47,616 nt of DNA from Jiangella anatolica (GTDB lineage Bacteria > Actinomycetota > Actinomycetes > Jiangellales > Jiangellaceae): contig NZ_POTW01000051.1 in the NCBI RefSeq assembly GCF_003236295.1, forward strand, positions 1-47,616, in the 5' to 3' direction. Shown here one piece after another: positions 1 to 7,240 of this stretch. A program made the position numbers and the translations under genes. The notes beneath the pieces were generated by a model. The model was not told where the DNA came from, did no database searches, and saw only the letters and a list, made by a program, of their open reading frames with translations. Every line of letters starts with the position of its first letter. The stretch's first letter is position 1.

Positions 1-1
1 G

Positions 2-64
2 GCCCTGCTCAACACCACCACCAACGATCAACAGGTAGCACCAACAGCACTCCTCACGGCATGA
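2..64 (+). CDS. C-terminal tail of an unidentified CDS (partial, 5' end outside window)
   Basis: Frame 2 is open from the window edge and ends at TGA 62-64, encoding about 20 residues ending in ALLTA. It is too short to assign and has no recognisable motif. It could equally be a chance open frame in GC-rich DNA. It is listed only because a gene entering from the left would end here. Confidence 0.25.
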   Translation, partial: ALLNTTTNDQQVAPTALLTA

Positions 65-125
65 TCAGCACAACTCGCTGACCCACACACGTGGACGACC
101 ACCTACACCACGTCACGGGACGTCA

Positions 126-796
126 CCTAGCCGGGCCGACGCGCCTCAAGTCCGCGCCCGCTGTGGCTGATGGCATCTGTGGTTGCGGGGCGCGTACTTG
201 ACCCGCGCCGTCCCGGCCAAGAACGGGCAGCTATCAGGGGGACGGGGGGAGTGTGGGCACGCCGCAACCCATCAGCCCACGTGCGCCGCCTTCCCCGGCC
301 GCCGTTGCCGTCGCCCGCGCGTGCCCGTTGTGCGACGTTTGCCGGCCTGTGGACGCTCATGATCATCAACCTTTTGGTCTCGCACTAGGCGTTCTCCCGC
401 TCTACCACCCATGCATGCCTAGGGGGTGGGAGTACGTCTGGTGGGCGGCCCGGGAAACGCGGCGAAATCTCACCACGTGGACGCCCAGCGACACTAAAGC
501 CACGTCGAACCGGCCCGACCGGTCGCCGGGAGAGGCCAACGGACCAGAGCTGCCTGCCCACGCGGCGCCCGTCAGGCCACCGGGAGCGGCCAGCGAGCCC
601 GGATCGCCGCGAACCCGGCGCCCGCGCTCCAGCAGACAACGCGGAGCCCCGACGGGCCGTCGCCACACTCCCCCGTCCCCCTGATAGCTGCCCGTTCTTG
701 GCCGCGGGACCGCGGGTCAAGTACGCGGCCCCTAGCCACAACACAACAGCCACCAGCAGCGGCCGCGGACTTGAGGCGCGGTTGCGCGGCTAAGAG
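126..796. repeat. Long imperfect inverted repeat (arms about 130 bp)
   Basis: The left arm (about 126-256) and the right arm (about 662-796, reverse complement) share long near-identical blocks: GCGCCTCAAGTCCGCG at the outer ends, then CGCGTACTTGACCCGCG, then CCAAGAACGGGCAGCTATCA and GGGGGACGGGGG. The arms enclose about 400 bp without a gene. The structure resembles a non-autonomous mobile element or remnant, but no transposase and no clear target-site duplication are visible, so it is annotated only as a repeat. Confidence 0.7.
241..467 (+). repeat. Dispersed repeat, copy 1
   Basis: Two blocks match the region at 17.4-17.7 kb. The first (241-291, sharing GGGCACG.CGCA and CCCACGT.CGCCGCC) matches 17428-17481 in the same orientation. 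The second (384-467, sharing AGGCGTTCTCCCGCT.TACC-like sequence, CCACCCATGCATGCC and CTGGTGGGCGGCCCGG) matches 17586-17670 in the opposite orientation. GATCATCAACC lies at 361-371 here and 17574-17584 there. A rearranged repeat family is inferred. Confidence 0.6.
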
Positions 797-861
797 AATG
801 GGCAGCAGGGGGACGGCCAACGTTCGCAGCCCCTCAAGCCAACTGCGGCAACCCGGCCCGC

Positions 862-2013
862 CTAAGCGCGCGTCGCGGTGAAGAAGCGCGTCCGCCCGAC
901 CAAGCCATCATCGGCGAGCTGGATGCCGTCGGCGCCCGTGCTCAGCCAGTCGGCGGCGACGTCGGCCTCGTCGGGCCGCTGGGCGTCGTCGAGGGCGACG
1001 ATGGCGCCGTCGGCGAGAGCCGGCGCGAGCAGGGGCAGCGCCGGGAACCGCGACCGCGGCCCGACCTTTCCGGGCGGGCCGTCGACGAACAGCAGGTCGA
1101 TGCCGCGCAGGTCGGCCCAGCTGGGCGCGGCGTACCAGTCGTGCTTCTCGCCCTGGACGGTGACCGGCTCGAGCGGCGCGGACCGGACCTCGGCGACGCC
1201 GTCCAGGCCGAGCCGGGCCAGCGCCTCGCGGGTCCGGGCGGCGTAGAGGTCGTGGTGCTCCAGCGCGACGACGCGGCCGGTGCCGCGCCGCTGGCAGGCC
1301 AGCGCGAGCCAGACCGTCGAGCTGCCGCTGCCGCACTCCACGATCAGCGCGTCGCCGGGCAGCCGGCCCACCATCGACGTCAGGCGGAGGATCGTCCGGG
1401 GCGTCGCCGCGTAGCCGCCCAGCACCGGCACCTCGTCGGCCGGGCCGAACATGGAGTAGAGGTTGGCCAGGGCGGAGAGCTCGCTCAGCTGGTCCTGCGC
1501 CATCGCGTCGAGATCGCCGGCGTCGTGCTCGGGCCGCTCCTGGGGCCCGGCGGCAGAGGTCAGCGCCGCGGTGACCGCGGCGAGCTCCGCACGCACCTGG
1601 GCGAGATCGGTCCGGACGTCGGCGGCGACGCGTTCGGTGCGCGCCGCCGACTCATCGTGCATGAGCGCGGTGTCGGTGCGCAGCGCACCGAGGATCGCGC
1701 CGAGCGGTCCGCCGGCCGGGTCGGCCAGCGTCGCACGGAGCTCGCCGAGCGCCTGGGTGGTCTCTCGGTTCGCCGCCTCGGTCCTCTCGACCTGGTCGGT
1801 CAGGGAGCGGATCCGCCGGTCGGCCTGGTGGGTGGCCGCGATCGCGACGGTCGTGCCGGCGAGCGCCAGGCCCAGCAGCAGCGCCAGGATGGCCGCGACG
1901 ACGTCGCCGTCGTCGATGAGTGCCCAGCCGGCGGCGACGACGGCCAGGGCCGCGCCGAACAGGCTGAGCGCCGTCCACTTCGAGCCGAGGAACTGACGTG
2001 CGGCGCGGAGCAT
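862..2013 (-). CDS. Membrane-anchored class I SAM-dependent methyltransferase
   Basis: Encodes 383 aa. The N-terminus has two hydrophobic segments (about residues 14-31 and 38-60), followed by an Ala/Arg/Glu-rich stretch with coiled-coil character (about 62-165). The C-terminal half is a Rossmann methyltransferase of the Methyltransf_24 type: the glycine-rich SAM loop reads VECGSGSSTVW and the strand-4 region reads LLFVDGPPGK. The predicted topology is a membrane tether with a cytosolic catalytic domain. Domains of this kind in glycosyltransferase clusters often O-methylate surface glycans, and the neighbours (a GT4 enzyme and two large glycosyltransferases) support that role, but the substrate is inferred. 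The ATG at 2013 has GGGAAG about 8 nt upstream. Confidence 0.8.
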   Translation of the reverse strand: MLRAARQFLGSKWTALSLFGAALAVVAAGWALIDDGDVVAAILALLLGLALAGTTVAIAATHQADRRIRSLTDQVERTEAANRETTQALGELRATLADPAGGPLGAILGALRTDTALMHDESAARTERVAADVRTDLAQVRAELAAVTAALTSAAGPQERPEHDAGDLDAMAQDQLSELSALANLYSMFGPADEVPVLGGYAATPRTILRLTSMVGRLPGDALIVECGSGSSTVWLALACQRRGTGRVVALEHHDLYAARTREALARLGLDGVAEVRSAPLEPVTVQGEKHDWYAAPSWADLRGIDLLFVDGPPGKVGPRSRFPALPLLAPALADGAIVALDDAQRPDEADVAADWLSTGADGIQLADDGLVGRTRFFTATRA

Positions 2014-2049
2014 GTACTTCCCGTCGTCGGTGACACCTGATCGCCCACG

Positions 2050-2055
2050 ACTCTA
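2050..2055 (-). promoter_or_regulatory. Probable -10 box of the methyltransferase gene
   Basis: TAGAGT on the minus strand lies about 36 nt before the ATG at 2013 and fits the actinobacterial TANNNT consensus. It would give a short leader containing the ribosome binding site. Confidence 0.35.
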
Positions 2056-2086
2056 TCGCTGCGCGGGGCGCAGGACGGCCCAGGTC

Positions 2087-3169
2087 TCACCGCACGGCGT
2101 GCGCGAGCTTCTCCAGCGAGTGGATGAACAGCTCGGCGTCGGCGTCCCAGCTGTAATGCGCGATGACGGCGTCCCGCCCGGCCTCGGCCATGCGACGGCG
2201 TTCGGCCGGGTCGGACCGGAGCGCGCGCACCGCCGCCTCGGCCGCGGCGACGTCGCCGAAGGGGACGATCGTGCCGCAGCGGTGCCGCCGGATCAGCTCG
2301 GCCGACGCCGGGTTCGGCGTGCTGATGACCGGCACGCCGTGCGCCATGTACTCGACGATCTTGGTGGGCCGGGAGTGCGCGTAGTTCGGCTGCTCGTGCA
2401 GCAGGCTCAGCCCGGCCAGCGCGCCCGGCAGCATGGCCAGCGCCTCGTCGTTCGGCACGAAGCCGTGCCACGTCACCGCGCCGTCGGCCTGCGCGGCCTC
2501 GATCGCCGCCGCGCAGTCCGCGTCGGCCGGCCCGACCAGGTGCACCTCGATGTCGGGCGCCAGTCGCCGGCCCAGTTCGACCAGGTCGAGGCCGCCCCTC
2601 GCCGCCGTCAGCCGGCCCAGGTAGACGACCCGGTCCTCGACCGGCACCGCGACGTCGTCGGGGATCGCGACGCTGTTGCGGACGACGGTGTGCTGCTTGC
2701 GGAACCGGTCGGCGTAGGACTCCTCGGCCAGCAGCAGCGGCATCCGGCGCTCGGCGTTGCGCTCGATCGCCCGGATCAGCGCCGCCCCCGCCGGGCGGCC
2801 CGCCTTCGGCAGCCACGCCTTCATCCGCAGCGCCGCGGCGGTGTCCTCGTGCACGTCCCACACCAGGCCGGGGATGTCCAGGCCGATGCTGGCCAGCACC
2901 AGCTCGGGGTCGTGCATGAGGACGATGTCGTAGTCGCGGCCGTGCCGCTTGAGCAGCCGCCGGGCGGTCCGCAGCGACGCCAGCCGGTGCCGGCCGTGCG
3001 AGCGGGGGATGTCGATGGCGGCGAGGTCAGCCGGGATCGGCCGGCCGGTCGCGCCGAACGGCGCCGCAAGCGTCACCTCGTGCCCGGCCTCGCGCAGCGC
3101 GACGATCTGCCGATGCCTGATACGCGCGTCTTCCGGGTCGTGGACGACGGTCAGGACGAGGATGCGCAT
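2087..3169 (-). CDS. Glycosyltransferase family 4 (GT-B, group 1)
   Basis: Encodes 360 aa, the usual length for a single GT4 enzyme. The N-terminal Rossmann half starts MRILVLTVVHDPEDARI and includes VWDVHEDTAA. The C-terminal half has VYLGRLTAARGG, WHGFVPNDEAL and the nucleotide-sugar binding region KIVEYMAHGVPVISTPNP, which corresponds to the E-x7-E motif of retaining GT4 enzymes. There is no signal peptide or membrane segment, so it acts on the cytoplasmic side. It probably adds a sugar to a lipid-linked surface glycan. It ends 73 bp before the methyltransferase start on the same strand, so the two may be co-transcribed. Donor and acceptor cannot be deduced. Confidence 0.85.
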   Translation of the reverse strand: MRILVLTVVHDPEDARIRHRQIVALREAGHEVTLAAPFGATGRPIPADLAAIDIPRSHGRHRLASLRTARRLLKRHGRDYDIVLMHDPELVLASIGLDIPGLVWDVHEDTAAALRMKAWLPKAGRPAGAALIRAIERNAERRMPLLLAEESYADRFRKQHTVVRNSVAIPDDVAVPVEDRVVYLGRLTAARGGLDLVELGRRLAPDIEVHLVGPADADCAAAIEAAQADGAVTWHGFVPNDEALAMLPGALAGLSLLHEQPNYAHSRPTKIVEYMAHGVPVISTPNPASAELIRRHRCGTIVPFGDVAAAEAAVRALRSDPAERRRMAEAGRDAVIAHYSWDADAELFIHSLEKLAHAVR

Positions 3170-3388
3170 GGCGCTAGCCGGCCCGCCCGCTCAGTCGCTC
3201 TCGCACCTTCGATCCCTGACTTCCCGTCGACACTGCCACACCTGGATGACGCCACACGCCGCTGTGCGGTTGCACGGCGCGCGTCGCAGTCTCGTCCGCG
3301 CCCCCATGGCCGGGCCCGCCCCAGGGCCGCATCACCCAGGGGATCGTACCCCAGGCCCGGTGGTCCGGACCTCCGGTGACGCCGTCGG

Positions 3389-4117
3389 CTACGGCAGCAG
3401 CGAGGAGCCGGGCGGGGGCGGCAGCGGCCGGCTGCTCCGGGTGCGCCGCCCGGCGCCGGACTCGGCCCGGTTCGGCGCGACGACGAACTGGTAGAGCGCC
3501 CACGCGATGACGGCGCCGACGAGCGGACCGGCCAGCCACGCGGCCAGGCCGTCCCACTCGCCGCTGACCACCGACGGGCCGAAGCCGCGCGCCGGGTTGA
3601 TGGCGCCGCCGGTCAGCGGCGCGATGGCGAAGAAGCCGCCGGCGATGGTCAGCCCGCTGGCGAGCGGATAGACCGACGCGGGCGCATACTGGTCGACCAC
3701 GGTGCCGAGGTAGACCAGCACCAGGATCATCGTGGCGGCGGCCTCGACGGCGATCGCGCCGCCGACGCTGACCAGATCGTCGGCGATGACGGGCGTGCCG
3801 GCCCGGACGACGTCGCGCTCGGAGGACAGCATGACGACGAGCGCGCCGGCCGCGGCGCCGGCGAGCTGGGCGATCCAGTACGCCACCGCGGCGAGCGTGT
3901 CGATGCGCTTGGACAGCAGCATGGCCAGCGTGATGGCCGGGTTGAAGTGCCCGCCCGACACGTGGCCGAGCGCGGCGATCAGCGCAGCGGTGCCCAGTCC
4001 GTACGCGAGCGCGGCGGGGATGATCCCCGGGCCGACGGCGACGACCGTGACCGTCACGAAGACCAGCATGAACGTGCCGACCGCCTCGGCAACGACGTTG
4101 CGCGTCAGGTTGTCCAC
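3389..4117 (-). CDS. Aquaporin / glycerol-facilitator family channel (paralogue A)
   Basis: Encodes 242 aa from a GTG start (4115-4117), preceded by an AAGGGGGAGG ribosome binding site about 7 nt away. The start aligns with that of the paralogue at 6502. Six hydrophobic segments are visible. The two pore motifs are GGHFNPAIT (NPA about 59-61) and GGAINPARGFGP (NPA about 174-176), the latter followed by the selectivity-filter arginine. The protein passes water or small neutral solutes through the cytoplasmic membrane; the short form without extra loops is more like a water channel than a glycerol facilitator, but selectivity is not certain. The C-terminal tail PPPPGSSLLP is shared with the paralogue, which points to duplication around the intervening acyltransferase gene. 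Confidence 0.9.
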   Translation of the reverse strand: MDNLTRNVVAEAVGTFMLVFVTVTVVAVGPGIIPAALAYGLGTAALIAALGHVSGGHFNPAITLAMLLSKRIDTLAAVAYWIAQLAGAAAGALVVMLSSERDVVRAGTPVIADDLVSVGGAIAVEAAATMILVLVYLGTVVDQYAPASVYPLASGLTIAGGFFAIAPLTGGAINPARGFGPSVVSGEWDGLAAWLAGPLVGAVIAWALYQFVVAPNRAESGAGRRTRSSRPLPPPPGSSLLP

Positions 4118-4194
4118 GCGTCGCCTCCCCCTTCCGCCCCGGCAGCGCCAGTTGATCAGGTCGCCCCGCCGAGCATCGTACCCAGGGGCGGCCG

Positions 4195-6372
4195 TCAGCG
4201 CATGGCCGCCGTCAGCGCCTCGTCCAGCCGCGGCGTCAGCGAGTCGACGTAGGTCGCGGTCAGGTGCGATCCGCGGCGGTAGACGAGCACGTTGCCGATG
4301 ACCGCGGGGCAGGTCTCGCCGGGGCAGATCCAGTCGGTGAGGTCCGCCGCGGCGACGCCCGGAGCGTCCTCCAGCGCCGTCCGCTGTGCCGGTGCGCCAC
4401 CGTTGCTGGCGCCCTCCTCGCGCGGGAACGCGCAGGCGCTGAGCTCGTCGCCGTGCTCGGCCACGCACTCCATGACGTCCAGCGGCGGCCACGGGTTGTC
4501 GATCATCACCACGACGTCGCGGCCGGCCTCCTCCAGGCCGCTCCACACATCGCGCAGGTCCTCCACCATGGCGTCGAACCGCTCACTCCGCGACGCATCG
4601 GGCCCGAGAAACGCCTGGGAGGCGACCTGGGAGGTGACGACGTAGTCGACGGATTCCAGCTCGCGCAGGTGGTCGTAGCGGGTCCGGTTGTACTCGGCGC
4701 AGTCCTCGTTGGCCGCCTCGTCGAGCTCGACGTCGACGGTCACCAGCGGGCAGCCGCTCTTGAGGTAGGTGACGATGCGCCAGCCGCGCTCGTCGGCGAC
4801 GCGCTGGAAGGCGGTGAGCCACTGGTGCATCTTGGAGTCGCCGACGAGCGCCACCGTGACCTCGGCGTCCTCCGGGCCGTACGTGCACGACTCGAGCTCG
4901 GTGCCCACGATGTCGCTGATGCACTGGTCGCCGTCCAGGCTCGCCACGTCGTCGGCGGCCTCCAGCACGTCCGGCACCATGTGGTCGACGGTGTCGGTGG
5001 GCCGGCCGTCGGGGTCCGCGGCGGGATCGTCGTCCAGGACGGCGGCGCCCTGGGCCCGTTCGGCGCCGTCGTCGGCCGGCGCCGTGGGCACGGCCAGCGA
5101 CACGACCAGCGCCGCGGCGACGCCGATCGCGGTGCAGGCGACGCCGAGGACCGCCGCCCGGGCCGGCAGCCGGACGTACACGCGGGCCCGGTGGAACGGG
5201 GCCTCGACCAGGCGGTACGTCAGCCAGGCCGGCACCACCGCGAACCCGGCGACGGTGACGCCGATGGCCACCGGCAGCTCGCCGCCGGCCTCGCCCCACA
5301 TCGCCGCGGCGCCGACCAGCAGCGGCCAGTGCCACAGGTACAGCGAGTACGAGAGGGTGCCGATATCGCGCATGATCCCGGTGTCGAGCACCGCGTCGGT
5401 CACCGTGCGGCGCCCGGGCAGCCCCGCGGCGATGACGGCGGCGGCGCCCAGCGTGGGCAGCAGCGCCGCCACGCCGGGGAACGGTGTGGACCGGTCGAAC
5501 GTGACGACGGCGAGGACGATCGCGCCGAGCCCGGCGAGGCCCAGGAGGTGGGTCCAGCCGGCCGGCAGCCGCGTGAGCCGGTGGGCGAGCACCGCCAGCG
5601 CGGCGCCCACGGCCAGCTCCCAGAGCCGCGTCGTCGACACGAAGTACGCCGGGCCGGGCCGGGTCTCGGTGAGCACCACCGACCAGATCAGCGACGGCAC
5701 GCCGATGGCGGCGATCCCCGCCAGCATCGCCTTGGTCAGCGGCAGCCGGTAGCGGCGCTGCAGCCACAGCACCAGCAGGATCATCAGCGGCCAGAGGACG
5801 TAGAACTGCTCCTCGACGGCCAGCGACCAGAAGTGCTGGACCGGGCTGGGCGCGTCGTCGGCCGCCAGGTAGTCGACCGACTGGCCGGCCAGCCGCCAGT
5901 TCACCAGGTACAGCGCGCTGGCGCCGACGTCCCACGCCACCGACGACCAGCGCGTCACCGGCAGCACCACCAGCGTGACCACTGCCACGGCCGCCAGGAC
6001 CACGGCCGTGGCCGGCAGCAGCCGGCGCACCCGGCGGGCCCAGAACCGGCTGATCCGCAGCCGTCCGGTGCGGCCGATCTCGCGGTCGATGAGGCTGGTG
6101 ATGAGGAACCCCGAGATCACGAAGAACACGTCGACGCCGACGAAGCCGCCCGGCATGATCGGCAGCCCGGCGTGGAAGCCGATGACCGCGAGCACCGCGA
6201 CCGCGCGCAGGCCCTGGATGTCGCCGCGGAACCGGGGCCGGCTGCTCGACGGCGCCGGGCCGGCCCGGCGCGAGGCCGTCGCGACGGAGGGGAGCGGGTC
6301 CGGCGCCGCGGCCGGCGGCGGTGGCGGCATGGCGGCGGGCGGCGGTGGCGGCACGGCGGACGGACGGCGCAT
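4195..6372 (-). CDS. OafA/YrhL-type acyltransferase 3 with C-terminal SGNH domain
   Basis: Encodes 725 aa. A Pro/Ala-rich cytosolic N-terminus (1-44) precedes an acyltransferase-3 membrane domain of about ten helices (45-420). Its hallmark residues are GLRAVAV and IGFHAGL, then GVDVFFVISGFLIT and FWARRVRRLLPA. A periplasmic-side SGNH-like domain follows (about 480-725) with the nucleophile in VGDSKMHQW (Ser513) and the histidine in YRRGSHLTATY (His703). Such proteins O-acylate cell-wall polymers or surface glycans, moving acyl groups across the membrane. The position three residues before His703 is Arg, where SGNH enzymes usually have the catalytic Asp. The start is the first in-frame ATG before the conserved domain. 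It is transcribed divergently from the second aquaporin gene. Confidence 0.88.
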   Translation of the reverse strand: MRRPSAVPPPPPAAMPPPPPAAAPDPLPSVATASRRAGPAPSSSRPRFRGDIQGLRAVAVLAVIGFHAGLPIMPGGFVGVDVFFVISGFLITSLIDREIGRTGRLRISRFWARRVRRLLPATAVVLAAVAVVTLVVLPVTRWSSVAWDVGASALYLVNWRLAGQSVDYLAADDAPSPVQHFWSLAVEEQFYVLWPLMILLVLWLQRRYRLPLTKAMLAGIAAIGVPSLIWSVVLTETRPGPAYFVSTTRLWELAVGAALAVLAHRLTRLPAGWTHLLGLAGLGAIVLAVVTFDRSTPFPGVAALLPTLGAAAVIAAGLPGRRTVTDAVLDTGIMRDIGTLSYSLYLWHWPLLVGAAAMWGEAGGELPVAIGVTVAGFAVVPAWLTYRLVEAPFHRARVYVRLPARAAVLGVACTAIGVAAALVVSLAVPTAPADDGAERAQGAAVLDDDPAADPDGRPTDTVDHMVPDVLEAADDVASLDGDQCISDIVGTELESCTYGPEDAEVTVALVGDSKMHQWLTAFQRVADERGWRIVTYLKSGCPLVTVDVELDEAANEDCAEYNRTRYDHLRELESVDYVVTSQVASQAFLGPDASRSERFDAMVEDLRDVWSGLEEAGRDVVVMIDNPWPPLDVMECVAEHGDELSACAFPREEGASNGGAPAQRTALEDAPGVAAADLTDWICPGETCPAVIGNVLVYRRGSHLTATYVDSLTPRLDEALTAAMR

Positions 6373-6433
6373 CTGTCTGGTCGGGTTCCCCGGCCGGCGA
6401 CGTTCGCCGGCTGTGTCGCTGGTGATGGCCGTC

Positions 6434-6457
6434 AGTGTAGACGAGCCGCGATAGGGT
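6434..6457. promoter_or_regulatory. Divergent -10 boxes between acyltransferase and aquaporin B
   Basis: TACACT on the minus strand (6434-6439) would serve the acyltransferase gene with a leader of roughly 55 nt. TAGGGT on the plus strand (6452-6457) would serve the aquaporin with a leader of about 38 nt. Both fit TANNNT. No strong -35 element is evident, so this is a motif-level prediction. Confidence 0.35.
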
Positions 6458-6501
6458 CGCCGGTGGCGACGTCCGGGGATCCGATGGCGAGGGGTGGGTA
6501 G

Positions 6502-7233
6502 ATGGTCGACAGCTGGCTGCGGAACGCGGTGGCCGAGGCGGTGGGCACGTTGTCGGTGGTCTTCGTGACCGTGGCGACGCTGGGCATCGTCGCGCAGGCG
6601 ACGCCGACCGTGCTGGCCTACGGGTTCGTCACCATGGGCATGGTCGCCGCGCTGGGCCACGGCTCCGGCGGCTACTTCAACCCGGCGATCACCCTCGCGA
6701 TGCTGCTGGCCAAGAAGATCGACCCCATCGGCGCGACGATCTACTGGGTCGCCCAGTTCGCCGGCGGGGCGCTGGGCGCGCTGCTGGTCCTGCTCGTCGC
6801 CGACACCGACGTCGTGGCCGCCGGGACGCCCATGCTCAACGACGATCTGGTCAACGTCGGCGGCGCCATCGCGCTCGAGGCCGTCGCCACCATGTTCCTC
6901 GTCCTCGTCGTCTTCGGCACCGTCGTCGACGAGCGGGCACCGGTCTCGATCTACCCGTTCGCCATCGGCGGCGCGCTCGTCGCCGGCAGTGCCGCGCTGC
7001 TGGGGCTCACCGGCGGCGCGCTGAACCCGGCACGCGGCTTCGGGCCCGCCGTCGTGAGCGGCGAGTGGGATGCGGCCGCGTCCTGGCTGGCCGGCCCGCT
7101 GATCGGCGCCGTGCTCGCCTGGGCGCTGTACACGTTCGTCATCGCCCACGACGACTCCCGCGGCGCCGGGTGGCGCCGTCGCTCCCGCTATCCGGAACCG
7201 GTCCCGCCGCCCGGCAACTCGCTGCTGCCCTGA
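6502..7233 (+). CDS. Aquaporin / glycerol-facilitator family channel (paralogue B)
   Basis: Encodes 243 aa from an ATG preceded by GAGGGGTGGG. It has the same six-segment architecture as the gene at 3389-4117. Pore motifs are GGYFNPAITLAML and GGALNPARGFGP, with the conserved arginine after the second NPA. Its N-terminus (VDSWLRNAVAEAVGT) and C-terminal tail (PPPGNSLLP) align with paralogue A, so the two arose by duplication and now face outward from the acyltransferase gene. It probably conducts water or small neutral solutes. The 3' end lies 7 bp from the convergent glycosyltransferase stop. Confidence 0.9.
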   Translation: MVDSWLRNAVAEAVGTLSVVFVTVATLGIVAQATPTVLAYGFVTMGMVAALGHGSGGYFNPAITLAMLLAKKIDPIGATIYWVAQFAGGALGALLVLLVADTDVVAAGTPMLNDDLVNVGGAIALEAVATMFLVLVVFGTVVDERAPVSIYPFAIGGALVAGSAALLGLTGGALNPARGFGPAVVSGEWDAAASWLAGPLIGAVLAWALYTFVIAHDDSRGAGWRRRSRYPEPVPPPGNSLLP

Positions 7234-7240
7234 CCGGCCG

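Larger units (their letters stand above)
65..861. other. Gene-free, repeat-rich intergenic region
   Basis: No reading frame here has a convincing start, ribosome binding site or recognisable product. The small overlapping frames are what GC-rich DNA gives by chance. The stretch holds a large inverted repeat (126-796), a segment related to 17.43-17.67 kb, and near 797-820 a short third match to the motif GGGCAGC..AGGGGGACGG found inside the inverted-repeat arm. Confidence 0.7.

Noticed and set aside
170-820. Several overlapping small frames of 70-140 codons in the left repeat region
   Set aside because: They overlap on both strands, have no family resemblance or ribosome binding sites, and fall on repeat DNA.
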